Source: Aliiroseovarius sp. S1339 (GTDB taxonomy: Bacteria; Pseudomonadota; Alphaproteobacteria; Rhodobacterales; Rhodobacteraceae). From it: a stretch of DNA of 64,000 nucleotides. Below, one piece after another: positions 28,326 through 38,020 of this stretch. A program made the translations under genes and the position numbers. Positions within the stretch are counted from its first letter, which is position 1. Every line of letters starts with the position of its first letter. The stretch covers positions 62,001 to 126,000 of the forward strand of contig NZ_JALPQG010000006.1 in NCBI RefSeq assembly GCF_023195695.1, written 5' to 3'. The notes under the pieces are model-generated. The model did no database searches. It worked only from the letters and a program-made list of their open reading frames with translations, and was not told the origin of the DNA.

Positions 28326-28832
28326 ATGCGCAAAACTTCCCTTCTCGTCGCCAGTATCGCCATTGCTTTGGCCTTACCAGCCATCGCCCAGAACCAACCC
28401 GGCGCCCACTTCCTTGAAAACTGGGATCTGGATGAAAACGGGTCCGTGTCGATCGAAGAGGTGCGCGAACGGCGCGGCGACATCTTCACCACGTTTGACA
28501 CCAGCGAAGACGACATCCTGACCGCCGATGAATACGTCCAGTTTGATGAGGCCCGCGAGGCGGACATGCAGGAACACGGCATCGCGCAAGGCAAGGGTAT
28601 GGGGCAAGGTGGCGGCAAAGGCATGGGCCAAGGCAAAGGCCAAGGTAAAGGCGGTGGCCAAGGTATGGGCCAGCAAAACGCCGCGATGTCCATGGCCCTT
28701 GAAAACGCTGACCTGAACGGCGACGGAGAGGTCACGCGCGCCGAGTTTCTTGAAGGCGTCGATCTGTGGTTCCCACAACAGGACCGAAACGGCGATGGCG
28801 TTCTGACGGCAGAAGACTTTGGTCGGATGTAG
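28326..28832 (+). CDS. Secreted EF-hand calcium-binding protein with Gly/Lys/Gln-rich linker
   Basis: A 168-residue protein with a signal peptide (1-21, ending AIA) and four EF-hand loops: D34-E45 (DLDENGSVSIEE), D58-E69 (DTSEDDILTADE), D129-E140 (DLNGDGEVTRAE) and D153-D164 (DRNGDGVLTAED). Loop 2 has Ser at position 3 and Asp at position 6, so it may be weaker. Between the two pairs is a low-complexity stretch (about 88-116) built from GKGMGQ and GKGQ units. Its role, in Ca2+ sensing or buffering in the periplasm, is inferred. It is flanked by terminators, so it is monocistronic. Confidence 0.85.
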   Translation: MRKTSLLVASIAIALALPAIAQNQPGAHFLENWDLDENGSVSIEEVRERRGDIFTTFDTSEDDILTADEYVQFDEAREADMQEHGIAQGKGMGQGGGKGMGQGKGQGKGGGQGMGQQNAAMSMALENADLNGDGEVTRAEFLEGVDLWFPQQDRNGDGVLTAEDFGRM

Positions 28833-28863
28833 CGTGACCCGGCATTAGGTGCACAAAGTAAGG

Positions 28864-28898
28864 AAGGCTCTGATCGGATCGGGGCCTTTTCCTTTTTT
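28864..28898 (+). terminator. Rho-independent terminator after the EF-hand gene
   Basis: An 11-bp stem with G-U pairs, AAGGCTCTGAT/ATCGGGGCCTT (28864-28874 and 28878-28888), with a 3-base loop, is followed by TTCCTTTTTT. Confidence 0.85.
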
Positions 28899-28968
28899 AA
28901 GCCGCATGTCAGGGTCTGCGCACGGGGTATTCCCCCGATCTGATTACTTAGATCGACGAGGCACTGGC

Positions 28969-30042
28969 ATGGACGATTTTATCATTATTGGCGGCGGCAT
29001 CGCGGGGGTGTCTGCTGGCGCCCGCCTGTCGCAACTTGGCACTGTCACGCTTCTGGAGGCGGAAGACGCGCTGGCCTATCATGCCTCTGGCCGGTCCGCG
29101 GCGGTCTTTGAACAAAGCTATGGCGCGCCCAGCGTGGTTGAGCTCAACCGGGCGTCACGCCAGTTTCACGAAACCGCTAATGGCGGGGTGCTCAGCCCGC
29201 GTGGACTGTTGATCGTCGCAGGTAAGGGGCAGGAAGACACGCTGGCGCAGGACCTTGTCGACATGCGGCTGGATCGGGTCGCAGCGGACGAAGCCTTGGC
29301 CTTGGTGCCGATCCTGAATTTGGAAAACTTTTCTGGTGCGGGCTATCACGCGGATGCTTGGGATATCGACACAGACCTGTTGATCCAGAACTTCGCACGG
29401 GATATCCGCGCCAACGGCAAGGTGGTCAGCGGCGCGAAAGTCACCAAGATCAAGCGGCTTCCAGACCGGTGGGAGGTCACGACCCCCAAAGGCGTTTTCG
29501 CGGCAAAGTCGCTGGTCAATGCAGCCGGCGCTTGGGCGGACCAGATCGCCGCATTGGCGGGTATACCACCGATCGGCATTCAGCCCTATCGCCGCTCAAT
29601 GGCACGTATTCCAGCACCGGGTGGACGAGACGTCACAACATGGCCTCTGTTCATGGGGGCTGGCGAAAGCTGGTATGCAAAGCCCGATGCGGGCGCGTTG
29701 ATCGTGTCGCCCGCCGAAGCTGACCCGATGGACCCCCACGACGCCTGGGCAGATGACATGGTGCTGGCGGAAGGCCTTGCGCGATACGAAGAGATGGTGA
29801 CTGAGCCGGTTAATCGGATGATCGCCAACTGGGCTGGGCTTCGCAGTTTTGCGCCCGACCGCAATCTTGTGATTGGACCGGCGCCAGAGGACGCAGGTTT
29901 TCTTTGGTGCGCGGGCCAAGGCGGGTATGGCTTTCAAACCAGCCCCGCCGCGTCACAGCTGCTGGCCGATCTGGTCGCAGGCACGACACCCGTTCTGGGT
30001 CAAACAATCGTGGCAACGCTTAGCCCCACACGGTTCGCCTGA
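28969..30042 (+). CDS. FAD-dependent oxidoreductase, DAO (glycine/D-amino-acid oxidase) family
   Basis: A 357-residue flavoprotein with the N-terminal dinucleotide fold FIIIGGGIAGVSAGARLSQLG, HASGRSAAVFEQSYG near 36 (typical DAO-family FAD contact), VNAAGAWADQIAALAG near 182 and a C-terminal GQGGYGFQTSPAASQLLADLV. It should oxidise an amine or amino acid; the substrate is not deducible. The ATG at 28969 gives the normal start; an in-frame ATG at 28849 would add 40 unrelated residues across the preceding terminator. The stop abuts the convergent HDAC gene without a gap. Confidence 0.88.
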   Translation: MDDFIIIGGGIAGVSAGARLSQLGTVTLLEAEDALAYHASGRSAAVFEQSYGAPSVVELNRASRQFHETANGGVLSPRGLLIVAGKGQEDTLAQDLVDMRLDRVAADEALALVPILNLENFSGAGYHADAWDIDTDLLIQNFARDIRANGKVVSGAKVTKIKRLPDRWEVTTPKGVFAAKSLVNAAGAWADQIAALAGIPPIGIQPYRRSMARIPAPGGRDVTTWPLFMGAGESWYAKPDAGALIVSPAEADPMDPHDAWADDMVLAEGLARYEEMVTEPVNRMIANWAGLRSFAPDRNLVIGPAPEDAGFLWCAGQGGYGFQTSPAASQLLADLVAGTTPVLGQTIVATLSPTRFA

Positions 30043-30966
30043 TCAGCCCAGCAGCACATTCAAGTGTTTGACGACCGAGCGCGCCAGAACGTCCGGTTCA
30101 TACCCGCCTTCCAGCATCGAAACGATCCGCCCATCCGCGAATTCATCCGCGATGGCCCTCAGCTCGCGCGTGACCCACTCATAGTCTGCATCGGTCAACT
30201 GAACACTGGACATATCATCCGCGACATGGGCGTCGAACCCGGCCGAGATGAAGATGAACTCCGGCTTGAACGCCTTCAGATGCGGCAACCAGTGGGCGCT
30301 GACCGCCTCGCGAAACTCGGCGCTGCCAGCACCTGCTGACAAGGGGATATCGACAAGGTTGTCGTTTTCCTTCTCATGCCCGGTGAAGGGGTAGAACGGA
30401 TGTTGGAAGCTGGAACAGAACAGCACGCGATTGTCGGACTTGAAGATCTCTTCCGTGCCATTGCCGTGGTGCACATCAAAATCGATGATCGCCACGCGAG
30501 ACAATCCGTGACCGTCAAGCGCATGAGCGGCGGCCACGGCAATGTTGTTAAACAGGCAAAACCCCATTGCCTTGTCGCGTTCGGCGTGGTGGCCCGGTGG
30601 TCGCACCATGCAGAAAACGGGGTTTGCGTCGTTGGACATAACCAGATCGACGCCCAGAACACCTGCGCCCGCAGCACGTTCTGCCGCGCGCAGGGTTCCG
30701 GGGCTCATGACGGTGTCGCCGTCCACTTCGACGCTGTCCATCCCCTGCCCCGGTGCAAGCGCATAAACGCGATCAAGATAGTCGCCATCATGCACCCGTT
30801 CCAACTGGGCGCGTTCGACCAGCGGCGCATCGCGGTGGCGCACCACATAATCCATGCCGGACATGATCAATTGGTTGTTGATCGCGTCCAGCCGCGCTTT
30901 GCTTTCGGGGTGCAGCGGACCTGCGTCATGCTCTCTGCACTCTGGGTGCGATACGATGGATAGCAT
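30043..30966 (-). CDS. Histone-deacetylase-family protein (class I/II HDAC, AcuC/acetylpolyamine amidohydrolase type)
   Basis: A 307-residue zinc-dependent deacetylase. Motifs: HPECREHDAGPLHPES at the start, RPPGHHAERDKAMGFCLFNN (the active-site His pair), IIDFDVHHGNGTEEIF (Asp and His zinc ligands) and ISAGFDAHVADDMS (third ligand Asp). The substrate could be an acetyl-lysine protein or an acetylpolyamine. The gene lies 25 bases downstream of a GNAT acetyltransferase on the same strand, which favours protein acetyl-lysine. The length is normal. Confidence 0.9.
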   Translation of the reverse strand: MLSIVSHPECREHDAGPLHPESKARLDAINNQLIMSGMDYVVRHRDAPLVERAQLERVHDGDYLDRVYALAPGQGMDSVEVDGDTVMSPGTLRAAERAAGAGVLGVDLVMSNDANPVFCMVRPPGHHAERDKAMGFCLFNNIAVAAAHALDGHGLSRVAIIDFDVHHGNGTEEIFKSDNRVLFCSSFQHPFYPFTGHEKENDNLVDIPLSAGAGSAEFREAVSAHWLPHLKAFKPEFIFISAGFDAHVADDMSSVQLTDADYEWVTRELRAIADEFADGRIVSMLEGGYEPDVLARSVVKHLNVLLG

Positions 30967-30991
30967 CCGGTCTCCTCTCCTTTACCTTAGC

Positions 30992-33673
30992 TCACAGCTC
31001 GCGTTCGACGATCACCACATCATGGTCATCCGGGTCTGGGCGCTGCGTGAAGCCCAGGCTTTTCATCAGGCGCAGCATGGGCGCATTTTTACGCAAAACG
31101 GTGCCCTCGATTACGTCAAGTCCATGGTCTTGCGCTGCTTTGAAAAGACCTTTCATTAACGTCGTGCCCAATCCCTGCTTCTGTATCCGGTCCGAGACGA
31201 CGACGGCGAATTCACAGCTTTTCCAGTCGGGGTTGATCACATAGCGCGCGACCCCAACCTGCACCGACTCGCCGTCGATTTCGGCCATGGCGACCAATGC
31301 CATTTCGCGGCGATAGTCGATCTGGGTGAATTGCGCCAAAAGTTCTGGGCTCAGCTCGTTCACTGACCCCATGAAGCGCATCAATTTCGCCTCGTCCGAC
31401 AAATCGCGCATGAATTGTTTTTCGCTTTCCGCATCTTCGGGGCGAATGGGGCGGATCGTCAGGGGTGTGCCGTCCGACAGCAAAGTTTGACGCGCTAGGT
31501 GGCGGGGATAGGGGTGGATGGCCATGTGGTCATATCGCCCGTCAATCGACGGCGGTCGCGCGATGGTGATCCGGGCATCCACGGCCAACACGCCGTCTGG
31601 CCCGGCAAACAGCGGGTTTATATCAAGCTCAACGATTTCGGGAAGTTCGCTGACGATGATAGACACGCGCTTCAACACTTCCACGACCTCGGCCTTATCG
31701 ACAGGATCATAGTCGCGAAAGCTGTCCAGCGCTTTTGAGACACGGGTGCGATTGATCAGCCGCTCGGACAGAACCGAGTTCAACGGCGGCAAGGCCACCG
31801 CGCTGTCTTTCACTACCTCGACCATTATGCCACCCGCGCCAAACAGGATCGTCGGGCCAAACACCGGATCACGGCTTGCCCCAATCACAAGCTCGCGGGC
31901 TTGGCGCAAGTGGGACATCGCTTCGACCGTGACGCCCGAGATATGAGCGTCGGGCAACGCCTTCTTGACGCTTTGCACGATTTCATGAAACGCACGTGTG
32001 ACTGTCGCCGCGTGGGCCACGTTGATCTTCACGCCACCAACATCGGTCTTATGCGACACATCCGGCGACGAAATCTTCATCGCAACCGGGAACCCGACCG
32101 TCTGGGCTGCGATCAACGCGTCGTTGGCGGCCTTTGCTTCGATCGTCAGGTTTACGGGGATGTTAAAAGCAGCCAGAAGCGCTTTGCTTTCGGTGTCCGA
32201 CAGCATCGTTCGACCTGCCGATAGCGCATTGGCGATGATCATTCGAGCGCCGTCCAGATCAAGACCCTGTTCGAACGCGCGCGCGCGCGGCACTTCAAGC
32301 GACAATTTGCGGTTGCGATGGTGCTGGGCGAGGTAGGAAAACCCCTCGACCGCCCGTTCCGGCGTTTCATAGACCGATATTCCGGCTTCAGATAGCAGGA
32401 CCCGACCTTCGGCCACGACATCTTCGCCCATCCAACTGGCCAAAACGGGTTTCCTGTTACGCTTTGGCAGTGCGTCCTTCACCGCCTGAGCGGCAGCCGT
32501 TGGGTCGGTCATCGCCTGTGGGGTCAGCAAAACCAACACCCCGTCAACGCCCGGATCGGCAATCGTGGCCTTGACAGCAGCGCCATAGGCTTCGGGCGTT
32601 GCATCGCCCAGAATATCAACGGGGTTTGTGTGGCTCCAATAAGCTGTCAGCACCTTATCCAGCGCCTTGCGCGTCGGATCAGACAGCGGTGGTAAGGACA
32701 GGCCCAGATCGCCCGCACGGTCAGCGGCCAGCACGCCTGCACCCCCACCATTGGTGATAATACACAGCCGGTCGCCCGTGGTTTTTTTGGTATTCGCTAA
32801 AAGCTCGGCGGCGGCAAAAAGCTGTCCAAGCGTATTGACCCGAACCGCGCCAACGCGTTCCAGCGCGGCGTCAAAGACCTCGTCCGATCCGATCAACGCG
32901 CCTGTGTGAGTATGTGCGGCCTTTGCGCTGCCAACGTGACGACCGGATTTCAACACGATGACCGGCTTCAGGCGCGCCGCCCGGCGCATCGCTGACATGA
33001 AGTTCGGCGCGTCTTTGACGCCTTCGATATACAATAGGATCGCATCGGTTTTCGGGTCATTCACCAAGTAATCCAGCGTGTCCCCGATATCGACATCAAG
33101 CGAGCTGCCCAGCGACACCATCGCCGAAAACCCCGAATGATGCGGCCCCGCCCAATCGGCAATCGCCGAGATCAATGCTCCCGACTGAGACACCATCGCA
33201 AGCCGCCCTTTGGGCGCTTGTGATCGCAGGAAAGTGGCATCCAGCCCAATCCATGGCCGAACAAGCCCGACGCAATTGGGCCCCAGAAAACGGATGCCGC
33301 CCTTACGCGCTTCGTTGATGACCTGCGCCTCGTAGTCGCGCCCTTTCGGGTCGTCCTCGCCGAACCCCGCCGACAGAACAATCGCCGCTTTCACCCCCGC
33401 CGCCGCGCAATCGCGCATGATGCCGGGCACAGTCCGCGCAGGCGTTGCGATGACGGCCAGATCAATGTCATGCGTTACGGACGAGATGTTTTTGTGACAG
33501 GCCACATCACCGATGGTCTTGTGTTTTGGGTTGATCGGAACGACAGAGCCATCAAATTCACCGGCTATCAGATTGGCATAAGCCAACGCGCCTACGGAAT
33601 TGCCTGACGGGCTGGCCCCGAACACGGCGACCGAGCGGGGATCGAACAGGGGGCTAAGCGGGCTTTTGTCCAT
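30992..33673 (-). CDS. Acetate-CoA ligase (ADP-forming)-like protein fused to GNAT acetyltransferase (Pat-like)
   Basis: An 893-residue protein of the bacterial Pat architecture. A CoA-binding Rossmann domain (FDPRSVAVFGASPSGNSVG near 10-28) is followed by succinyl-CoA-ligase-like domains, an ATP-grasp domain (about 470-690, with PVAMKISSPDVSHKTDVGGV), and a C-terminal GNAT domain (about 715-893) with the acetyl-CoA loop IQKQGLGTTLM. Pat proteins acetylate lysines such as that of acetyl-CoA synthetase. The ATG at 33673 has AAGGA upstream; another ATG lies seven codons earlier. It is co-oriented with the HDAC gene. Confidence 0.88.
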   Translation of the reverse strand: MDKSPLSPLFDPRSVAVFGASPSGNSVGALAYANLIAGEFDGSVVPINPKHKTIGDVACHKNISSVTHDIDLAVIATPARTVPGIMRDCAAAGVKAAIVLSAGFGEDDPKGRDYEAQVINEARKGGIRFLGPNCVGLVRPWIGLDATFLRSQAPKGRLAMVSQSGALISAIADWAGPHHSGFSAMVSLGSSLDVDIGDTLDYLVNDPKTDAILLYIEGVKDAPNFMSAMRRAARLKPVIVLKSGRHVGSAKAAHTHTGALIGSDEVFDAALERVGAVRVNTLGQLFAAAELLANTKKTTGDRLCIITNGGGAGVLAADRAGDLGLSLPPLSDPTRKALDKVLTAYWSHTNPVDILGDATPEAYGAAVKATIADPGVDGVLVLLTPQAMTDPTAAAQAVKDALPKRNRKPVLASWMGEDVVAEGRVLLSEAGISVYETPERAVEGFSYLAQHHRNRKLSLEVPRARAFEQGLDLDGARMIIANALSAGRTMLSDTESKALLAAFNIPVNLTIEAKAANDALIAAQTVGFPVAMKISSPDVSHKTDVGGVKINVAHAATVTRAFHEIVQSVKKALPDAHISGVTVEAMSHLRQARELVIGASRDPVFGPTILFGAGGIMVEVVKDSAVALPPLNSVLSERLINRTRVSKALDSFRDYDPVDKAEVVEVLKRVSIIVSELPEIVELDINPLFAGPDGVLAVDARITIARPPSIDGRYDHMAIHPYPRHLARQTLLSDGTPLTIRPIRPEDAESEKQFMRDLSDEAKLMRFMGSVNELSPELLAQFTQIDYRREMALVAMAEIDGESVQVGVARYVINPDWKSCEFAVVVSDRIQKQGLGTTLMKGLFKAAQDHGLDVIEGTVLRKNAPMLRLMKSLGFTQRPDPDDHDVVIVEREL

Positions 33674-33772
33674 GCAATTTGGTCCTTCGCACATAGCTTA
33701 CCCGACGGGCGAGCCGATAACTCCTCCTGCCCCATCTCTGCGCGTACGAACAGGGCTTGTCTTTGATGTGCC

Positions 33773-34180
33773 TCAAGCTTTCTGAACAGGTTTGTTGGCG
33801 TGTTCGATACCCTTCAGGATAGGACAATCCGGCCTGTCATCGCCAGAACACGCGTGCACAAGGTCCGACAAGGTGTCGCGCATTGCAACCAAGTCGGCGA
33901 TCTTCACCTCGATCTGTCGCAAGTGTTCGGAGGCGATCTGCTTCACATCGCCACTTGCGCGCGACTGATCCTCGTACAGCGCCAGCAACGCCCGACAATC
34001 ACCGATCGAAAACCCAAGCGCACGTGATCGCGCCAGAAAAGTGAGCTTGTGCAGGTCCTTGCCCGCAAAAACGCGATACCCGTTGGTATCCCGGTTCGGC
34101 GTGACCAGCCCAATGTCTTCGTAATAACGGATCGTCTTTGCAGGCAAGCCAGTGCGTTTCGCAGCATCCGAGATGTTCAT
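33773..34180 (-). CDS. cueR: Copper-responsive MerR-family regulator CueR
   Basis: A 135-residue activator of copper efflux. Winged-helix DNA-binding region [20 protein letters not shown], a dimerisation helix, and the metal loop with Cys111 and Cys119 spaced C-x7-C as in E. coli CueR, the signature for Cu(I)/Ag(I). The ATG at 34180 overlaps the copA stop by four bases (ATGA), so it is translated from the copA transcript. A longer in-frame ATG upstream lies inside copA and is unlikely. Confidence 0.93.
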   Translation of the reverse strand: MNISDAAKRTGLPAKTIRYYEDIGLVTPNRDTNGYRVFAGKDLHKLTFLARSRALGFSIGDCRALLALYEDQSRASGDVKQIASEHLRQIEVKIADLVAMRDTLSDLVHACSGDDRPDCPILKGIEHANKPVQKA

Positions 34181-36642
34181 GATACCTCCTCCTCCAACAA
34201 CGGGCGGACGAAGCGCAGGCGCAGCGCGTTTGTCAGCACCAATACCGACGAGGCCGCCATCGCCCCCGCCCCCAGCATCGGGGACAGCAAGATGCCCCAA
34301 ACCGGGTAAAGCACGCCCGCCGCGACCGGGATCAGAAGAACGTTGTAGCCAAACGCCCAGAACAGGTTCTGGCGGATATTGGTCATGGTGCGCCGGCTGA
34401 TTTCAAACGCGTCGACCACGCCTGACAGCGAGCCTGAGGACAGGATAACATCCGCCGCCTCAATCGCGACATCGGTGCCGGTGCCAATTGCCAGCCCCAC
34501 ATCGGCGCGGGCCAGTGCCGGGGCGTCATTGATGCCGTCGCCCACAAAAGCAACTTTGCCATAGCGCGCCTGAAGGGCCTCGACCGCATCAACCTTGCCG
34601 CCGGGCAACACGCCCGCGTCCACATGGGAAATCCCAAGCTGATCAGCAATAGCCTGTGCGGTGGCGGCATCATCGCCAGTGATCATCGCGATTTCCTTCC
34701 CCATGGCCCGAAGGGCGCGCAGTGCGCCTTCTGCTTCAGGTTTCACAGGGTCCGAGACGCCAATCAACGCCGCAAGCTGCCCATCAATCGCGGCAAAGAA
34801 CACGGTTTCGCCGCGTGCACGCATTGGCTCGGCGCGGTTTTCAAACCCGGTCAGTGGCACCTTTTCACGTGCCATGTATTTCCGTGACCCGATAAGAATG
34901 CGCTGTTCACCGATCTGCCCATGCAAACCGAAACCCGTTTCCGTCTGCACATCCTGTACCTTCGCAAGTGTGATACCGCGGTCTTGCGCGCCGCGCAGGA
35001 TCGCTTGCCCTAATGGGTGTTCACTTTGCGCCTCAACCCCGGCGACGATCGCCAAAACCTCATCGGCATCCCGCCCTTCGGCAACTTCGAACGCCGTGAG
35101 TTTGGGTTGACCTTCCGTCAGCGTGCCCGTCTTGTCGAACGCCACAATTTGCGCGGCTTGTAGGGCCTGCAAGGCGTCGCCGCGCCGAAATAACGCTCCC
35201 AATTGCGCCGCCCGCCCGGTGCCGACCATGATCGAGGTCGGCGTGGCCAGCCCCATCGCGCAAGGGCAGGCAATGATCAGAACCGAAACCCCGGCGACCA
35301 AAGCCAAGCCAAGTGCTGGATCAGGGCCGATCACCAGCCAGACCAAAACAGTCAGGGCGGCAATCGCCATCACCACCGGCACAAAAACCGCCGTGATCTG
35401 GTCGACCAGCGCTTGGATTGGCAAGCGTGCGCCCTGCGCGTCTTCGACCATGCGGACAATTTGCGCCAGCAACGTGTCTGGGCCAACAGCCGTGACACGC
35501 GCCTTCAGCGCGCCCGTTCCATTGACGGTCCCGCCGGTCACCGTGTCGCCTGCCGCCTTCGCAACGGGAACAGGTTCGCCGGTGATCATGCTTTCGTCCA
35601 CAAGGCTTTCACCCTCGATCACTTCGCCATCCAGTGGCACCCGTTCACCGGGGCGGATCACCACGATCTCGCCGGTGACTACTTGCGCAAGGGGGCGTGT
35701 GACGGTTCGCCCATCCACATCGACCAGCGCGTCGTTCGGGGCAAGCGCGACCAATGCGCGGATCGCCTCGCCCGTGCGGCCTTTGGCGCGGGCTTCCATC
35801 CAGCGGCCAATCAGGATCAACACGATGATGACCGCGGCAGCTTCGAAATAAACGTTCGCCGTGCCGGCTGGCAGGATACCCGGCGCCAGCACAGAAACGA
35901 GTGAATAAAGATAGGCCGCCGACGTGCCCAGCGCGACCAGTGCGTTCATCTCGGGTGCGCCGCGCAAAAGCGCTGGAAACCCCTTGGTGAAAAATATCCG
36001 GCCCGGCCCAGCCATGACCAAAGTTGTCAGGATAAGCTGAATCCAGAGCGAGGTTTCAAGCCCGATGGTGCTTTGCACCCAATGATGAAGGGGGGGGAAT
36101 ACATGCCCGCCCATTTCAAGAATGAACACCGGCGCCGTCAGGGCGGCCGCCAAAAGCGCCTTACGTTTGAGCGTCTGTGCCTCGGCGGCCTTGTCCCGTG
36201 GCCCAGTGCTTTCTGTATCTTCGCGGGGTCTTGTGGGAAAGCCCGCTTTGGTGATCTTGGCTGCAAGGGTTTCAGGCGTCGTGGCCCCGGCCAGATAGGT
36301 CACGAAGGCGCGTTCCGAGGCGAGGTTCACCCGCGCCTCCAACACGCCGGGCGTCGCCTTGAGCATTCGTTCAACCCGCCCCACACAGGACGCACAGGTC
36401 ATCGACCCAACCTCGAAAACAACAGTTTCACGGCGCGCGGGATAGCCTGCGCGGTCCAACGCGCCCGCCAGCGCATCTGCTGTCGCGGGTGTGGAAAACT
36501 CTACCCGCGCGGTTTCGGTGGCCAAGTTGACGGGCGCGGTCGACACACCTTCGACAGCAGTCAACGCACGTTCGGCACGGCCTACGCAGGACGCGCAGGA
36601 CAGGTTGTCGAGCTTCAGGGACAATGTGGTTGCAGCAGTCAT
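34177..36642 (-). CDS. copA: Copper-exporting P1B-type ATPase CopA
   Basis: Pumps Cu(I) out of the cytosol. The 821-residue protein has two N-terminal heavy-metal domains (CASC at 16-19 and a second MTCASC near 80), the transmembrane metal site ACPCAMG near 460, the phosphorylation motif DKTGT near 502, SEHPLG, and [14 protein letters not shown] in the hinge. The ATG at 36642 was chosen over an in-frame ATG ten codons earlier, which would sit on the promoter -10. It is driven by an ideal CueR-type promoter. Confidence 0.96.
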   Translation of the reverse strand: MTAATTLSLKLDNLSCASCVGRAERALTAVEGVSTAPVNLATETARVEFSTPATADALAGALDRAGYPARRETVVFEVGSMTCASCVGRVERMLKATPGVLEARVNLASERAFVTYLAGATTPETLAAKITKAGFPTRPREDTESTGPRDKAAEAQTLKRKALLAAALTAPVFILEMGGHVFPPLHHWVQSTIGLETSLWIQLILTTLVMAGPGRIFFTKGFPALLRGAPEMNALVALGTSAAYLYSLVSVLAPGILPAGTANVYFEAAAVIIVLILIGRWMEARAKGRTGEAIRALVALAPNDALVDVDGRTVTRPLAQVVTGEIVVIRPGERVPLDGEVIEGESLVDESMITGEPVPVAKAAGDTVTGGTVNGTGALKARVTAVGPDTLLAQIVRMVEDAQGARLPIQALVDQITAVFVPVVMAIAALTVLVWLVIGPDPALGLALVAGVSVLIIACPCAMGLATPTSIMVGTGRAAQLGALFRRGDALQALQAAQIVAFDKTGTLTEGQPKLTAFEVAEGRDADEVLAIVAGVEAQSEHPLGQAILRGAQDRGITLAKVQDVQTETGFGLHGQIGEQRILIGSRKYMAREKVPLTGFENRAEPMRARGETVFFAAIDGQLAALIGVSDPVKPEAEGALRALRAMGKEIAMITGDDAATAQAIADQLGISHVDAGVLPGGKVDAVEALQARYGKVAFVGDGINDAPALARADVGLAIGTGTDVAIEAADVILSSGSLSGVVDAFEISRRTMTNIRQNLFWAFGYNVLLIPVAAGVLYPVWGILLSPMLGAGAMAASSVLVLTNALRLRFVRPLLEEEVS

Positions 36643-36668
36643 GTGGGACTCCGGTGTCTTGTTGCCTG

Positions 36669-36699
36669 GCACATAAGGCTTCCAGTTGCTGGAAGGTCA
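36669..36699 (-). promoter_or_regulatory. CueR-dependent copA promoter
   Basis: On the minus strand, -35 TTGACC (36699-36694) and -10 TATGTG (36674-36669) are separated by exactly 19 bases, the lengthened spacer typical of MerR-family promoters. The spacer carries the perfect dyad CTTCCAG-TTG-CTGGAAG (36678-36694), matching the known CueR operator pattern. Confidence 0.93.
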
Positions 36700-36792
36700 A
36701 GAGCCCGTGGCGAAGTTCCTGCAAGACAGCTTGACGCAGCTGGTGACCAGCCTATTCAAAGAGGAGTGATAGTTATGCGAAAGGGTTACCCA

Positions 36793-36984
36793 ATGACGAC
36801 GTTCCACGTGCCCGATATGAGCTGCGGACACTGCAAAGCTTCGATCACCGAAGTGTTGACCGAACTGGGCGGCGAACAGCTGACTTTTGATATGGAGGCG
36901 CGCACAGTGGACGTATCTAACCTGTCGCCCGAAGCCGTCGTCACGGCGCTGGACGGTATCGGCTTTCCGGCCAGCCCCAAATAA
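36793..36984 (+). CDS. copZ: Copper chaperone CopZ (heavy-metal-associated domain)
   Basis: A 63-residue single-domain metallochaperone with MTTFHVPDMSCGHCKASI; the two Cys of MSCGHC bind Cu(I) for hand-over to CopA. An upstream in-frame ATG at 36775 (MRKGYP extension) has SD GAGGAG and cannot be excluded; the start at 36793 has AAAGGG seven bases before it and gives the family's usual N-terminus. A possible promoter TTGACG-16-TATTCA (36731-36758) precedes it. It diverges from copA. Confidence 0.9.
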   Translation: MTTFHVPDMSCGHCKASITEVLTELGGEQLTFDMEARTVDVSNLSPEAVVTALDGIGFPASPK

Positions 36985-37012
36985 GAAAACCCCGACGCGT
37001 GCCGGGGTTTTC
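36985..37012. terminator. Bidirectional terminator between copZ and opp operon
   Basis: A perfect 10-bp stem GAAAACCCCG/CGGGGTTTTC (36985-36994 and 37003-37012) with an 8-base loop. Its A and T tracts lie inside the stem ends on both sides, so it can serve both convergent units. Confidence 0.8.
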
Positions 37013-37033
37013 ATCGAAGCATTTCCAAATCTG

Positions 37034-38020
37034 TCAGATCACGTGGCAGGCCACTTGCTGACCGTTTCCGCGATCCGTCAACGGCGGCTTGGTTTCTGAG
37101 CAGACGGCAATCGCATGTGGGCAGCGCGTTCGGAACACGCATCCAGATGGAGGATCCAGTGGCGACGGCAAATCCGCATCCAAAATCATAATTTCGCGTG
37201 CAGCATTCGCTTTTGGGTCCGGAATTGGAACGGCCGAAATAAGCGCCTGTGTATAGGGGTGACCCGGCGCGCGATAAAGCTGCTCGGCCTCACTGATTTC
37301 CACCACGTTGCCAAGGTAAAGCACCATGACGCGGGTCGAGATGTGCTTCACCACGGAAAGGTCATGCGCGATGAAAATCAGGCTCAGGCCCATATCTTCC
37401 TGAATCTCCATTAGCAGGTTGATCACCTGCGCCTGAATGGACACATCCAGCGCCGACACCGGTTCATCACAGATGATCAGCTGCGGTTTCACAATCAGCG
37501 CACGCGCGATCCCGATCCGCTGACATTGGCCGCCAGAAAATTCGTGCGGATATCGGTTGATCATGTTGGGCAGAATGCCGACTCGGTCCAGCACTTCGCG
37601 CACGCGGTCCTTCACCTCGGTCTTCGACAGATTCGGGTGATGGGTCTTAAGCGGCTCTGCAACGATCTGACCGATTGTCATACGCGGGTTCAGGGATGCC
37701 AAAGGATCCTGAAAGATCATCTGCATTTCTTTTCGGTGCCCGCGCATTTCATGCTTGCTAAGCGTAAGAAGGTCATCGCCAAGCCACAGGACCGTGCCTG
37801 CTTCGGACGGAACCATGCGCATGATGGCGCGCGCGAGCGTGGATTTGCCACAGCCACTTTCGCCCACAATGCCAAGGGTTTCGCCGGGCATCAGGTCGAA
37901 ATCGACACCATCAACAGCTTTCAACTTGTCTGGTGCGGTCCACGGCATCGCGCCTTTGGGTTTGATGTCAAACCAGACTTTCAGGTCACGGACGGATAGC
38001 AGAGGGGACTGGGCGTTCAT
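37034..38020 (-). CDS. oppF: Oligopeptide ABC transporter ATPase OppF
   Basis: A 328-residue ATPase: Walker [13 protein letters not shown] near 54, signature [15 protein letters not shown] near 163, Walker [13 protein letters not shown], and a C-terminal oligopeptide domain with [10 protein letters not shown], typical of OppF/DppF. Last gene of oppABCDF; the ATG overlaps the oppD stop by four bases. Confidence 0.92.
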   Translation of the reverse strand: MNAQSPLLSVRDLKVWFDIKPKGAMPWTAPDKLKAVDGVDFDLMPGETLGIVGESGCGKSTLARAIMRMVPSEAGTVLWLGDDLLTLSKHEMRGHRKEMQMIFQDPLASLNPRMTIGQIVAEPLKTHHPNLSKTEVKDRVREVLDRVGILPNMINRYPHEFSGGQCQRIGIARALIVKPQLIICDEPVSALDVSIQAQVINLLMEIQEDMGLSLIFIAHDLSVVKHISTRVMVLYLGNVVEISEAEQLYRAPGHPYTQALISAVPIPDPKANAAREIMILDADLPSPLDPPSGCVFRTRCPHAIAVCSETKPPLTDRGNGQQVACHVI

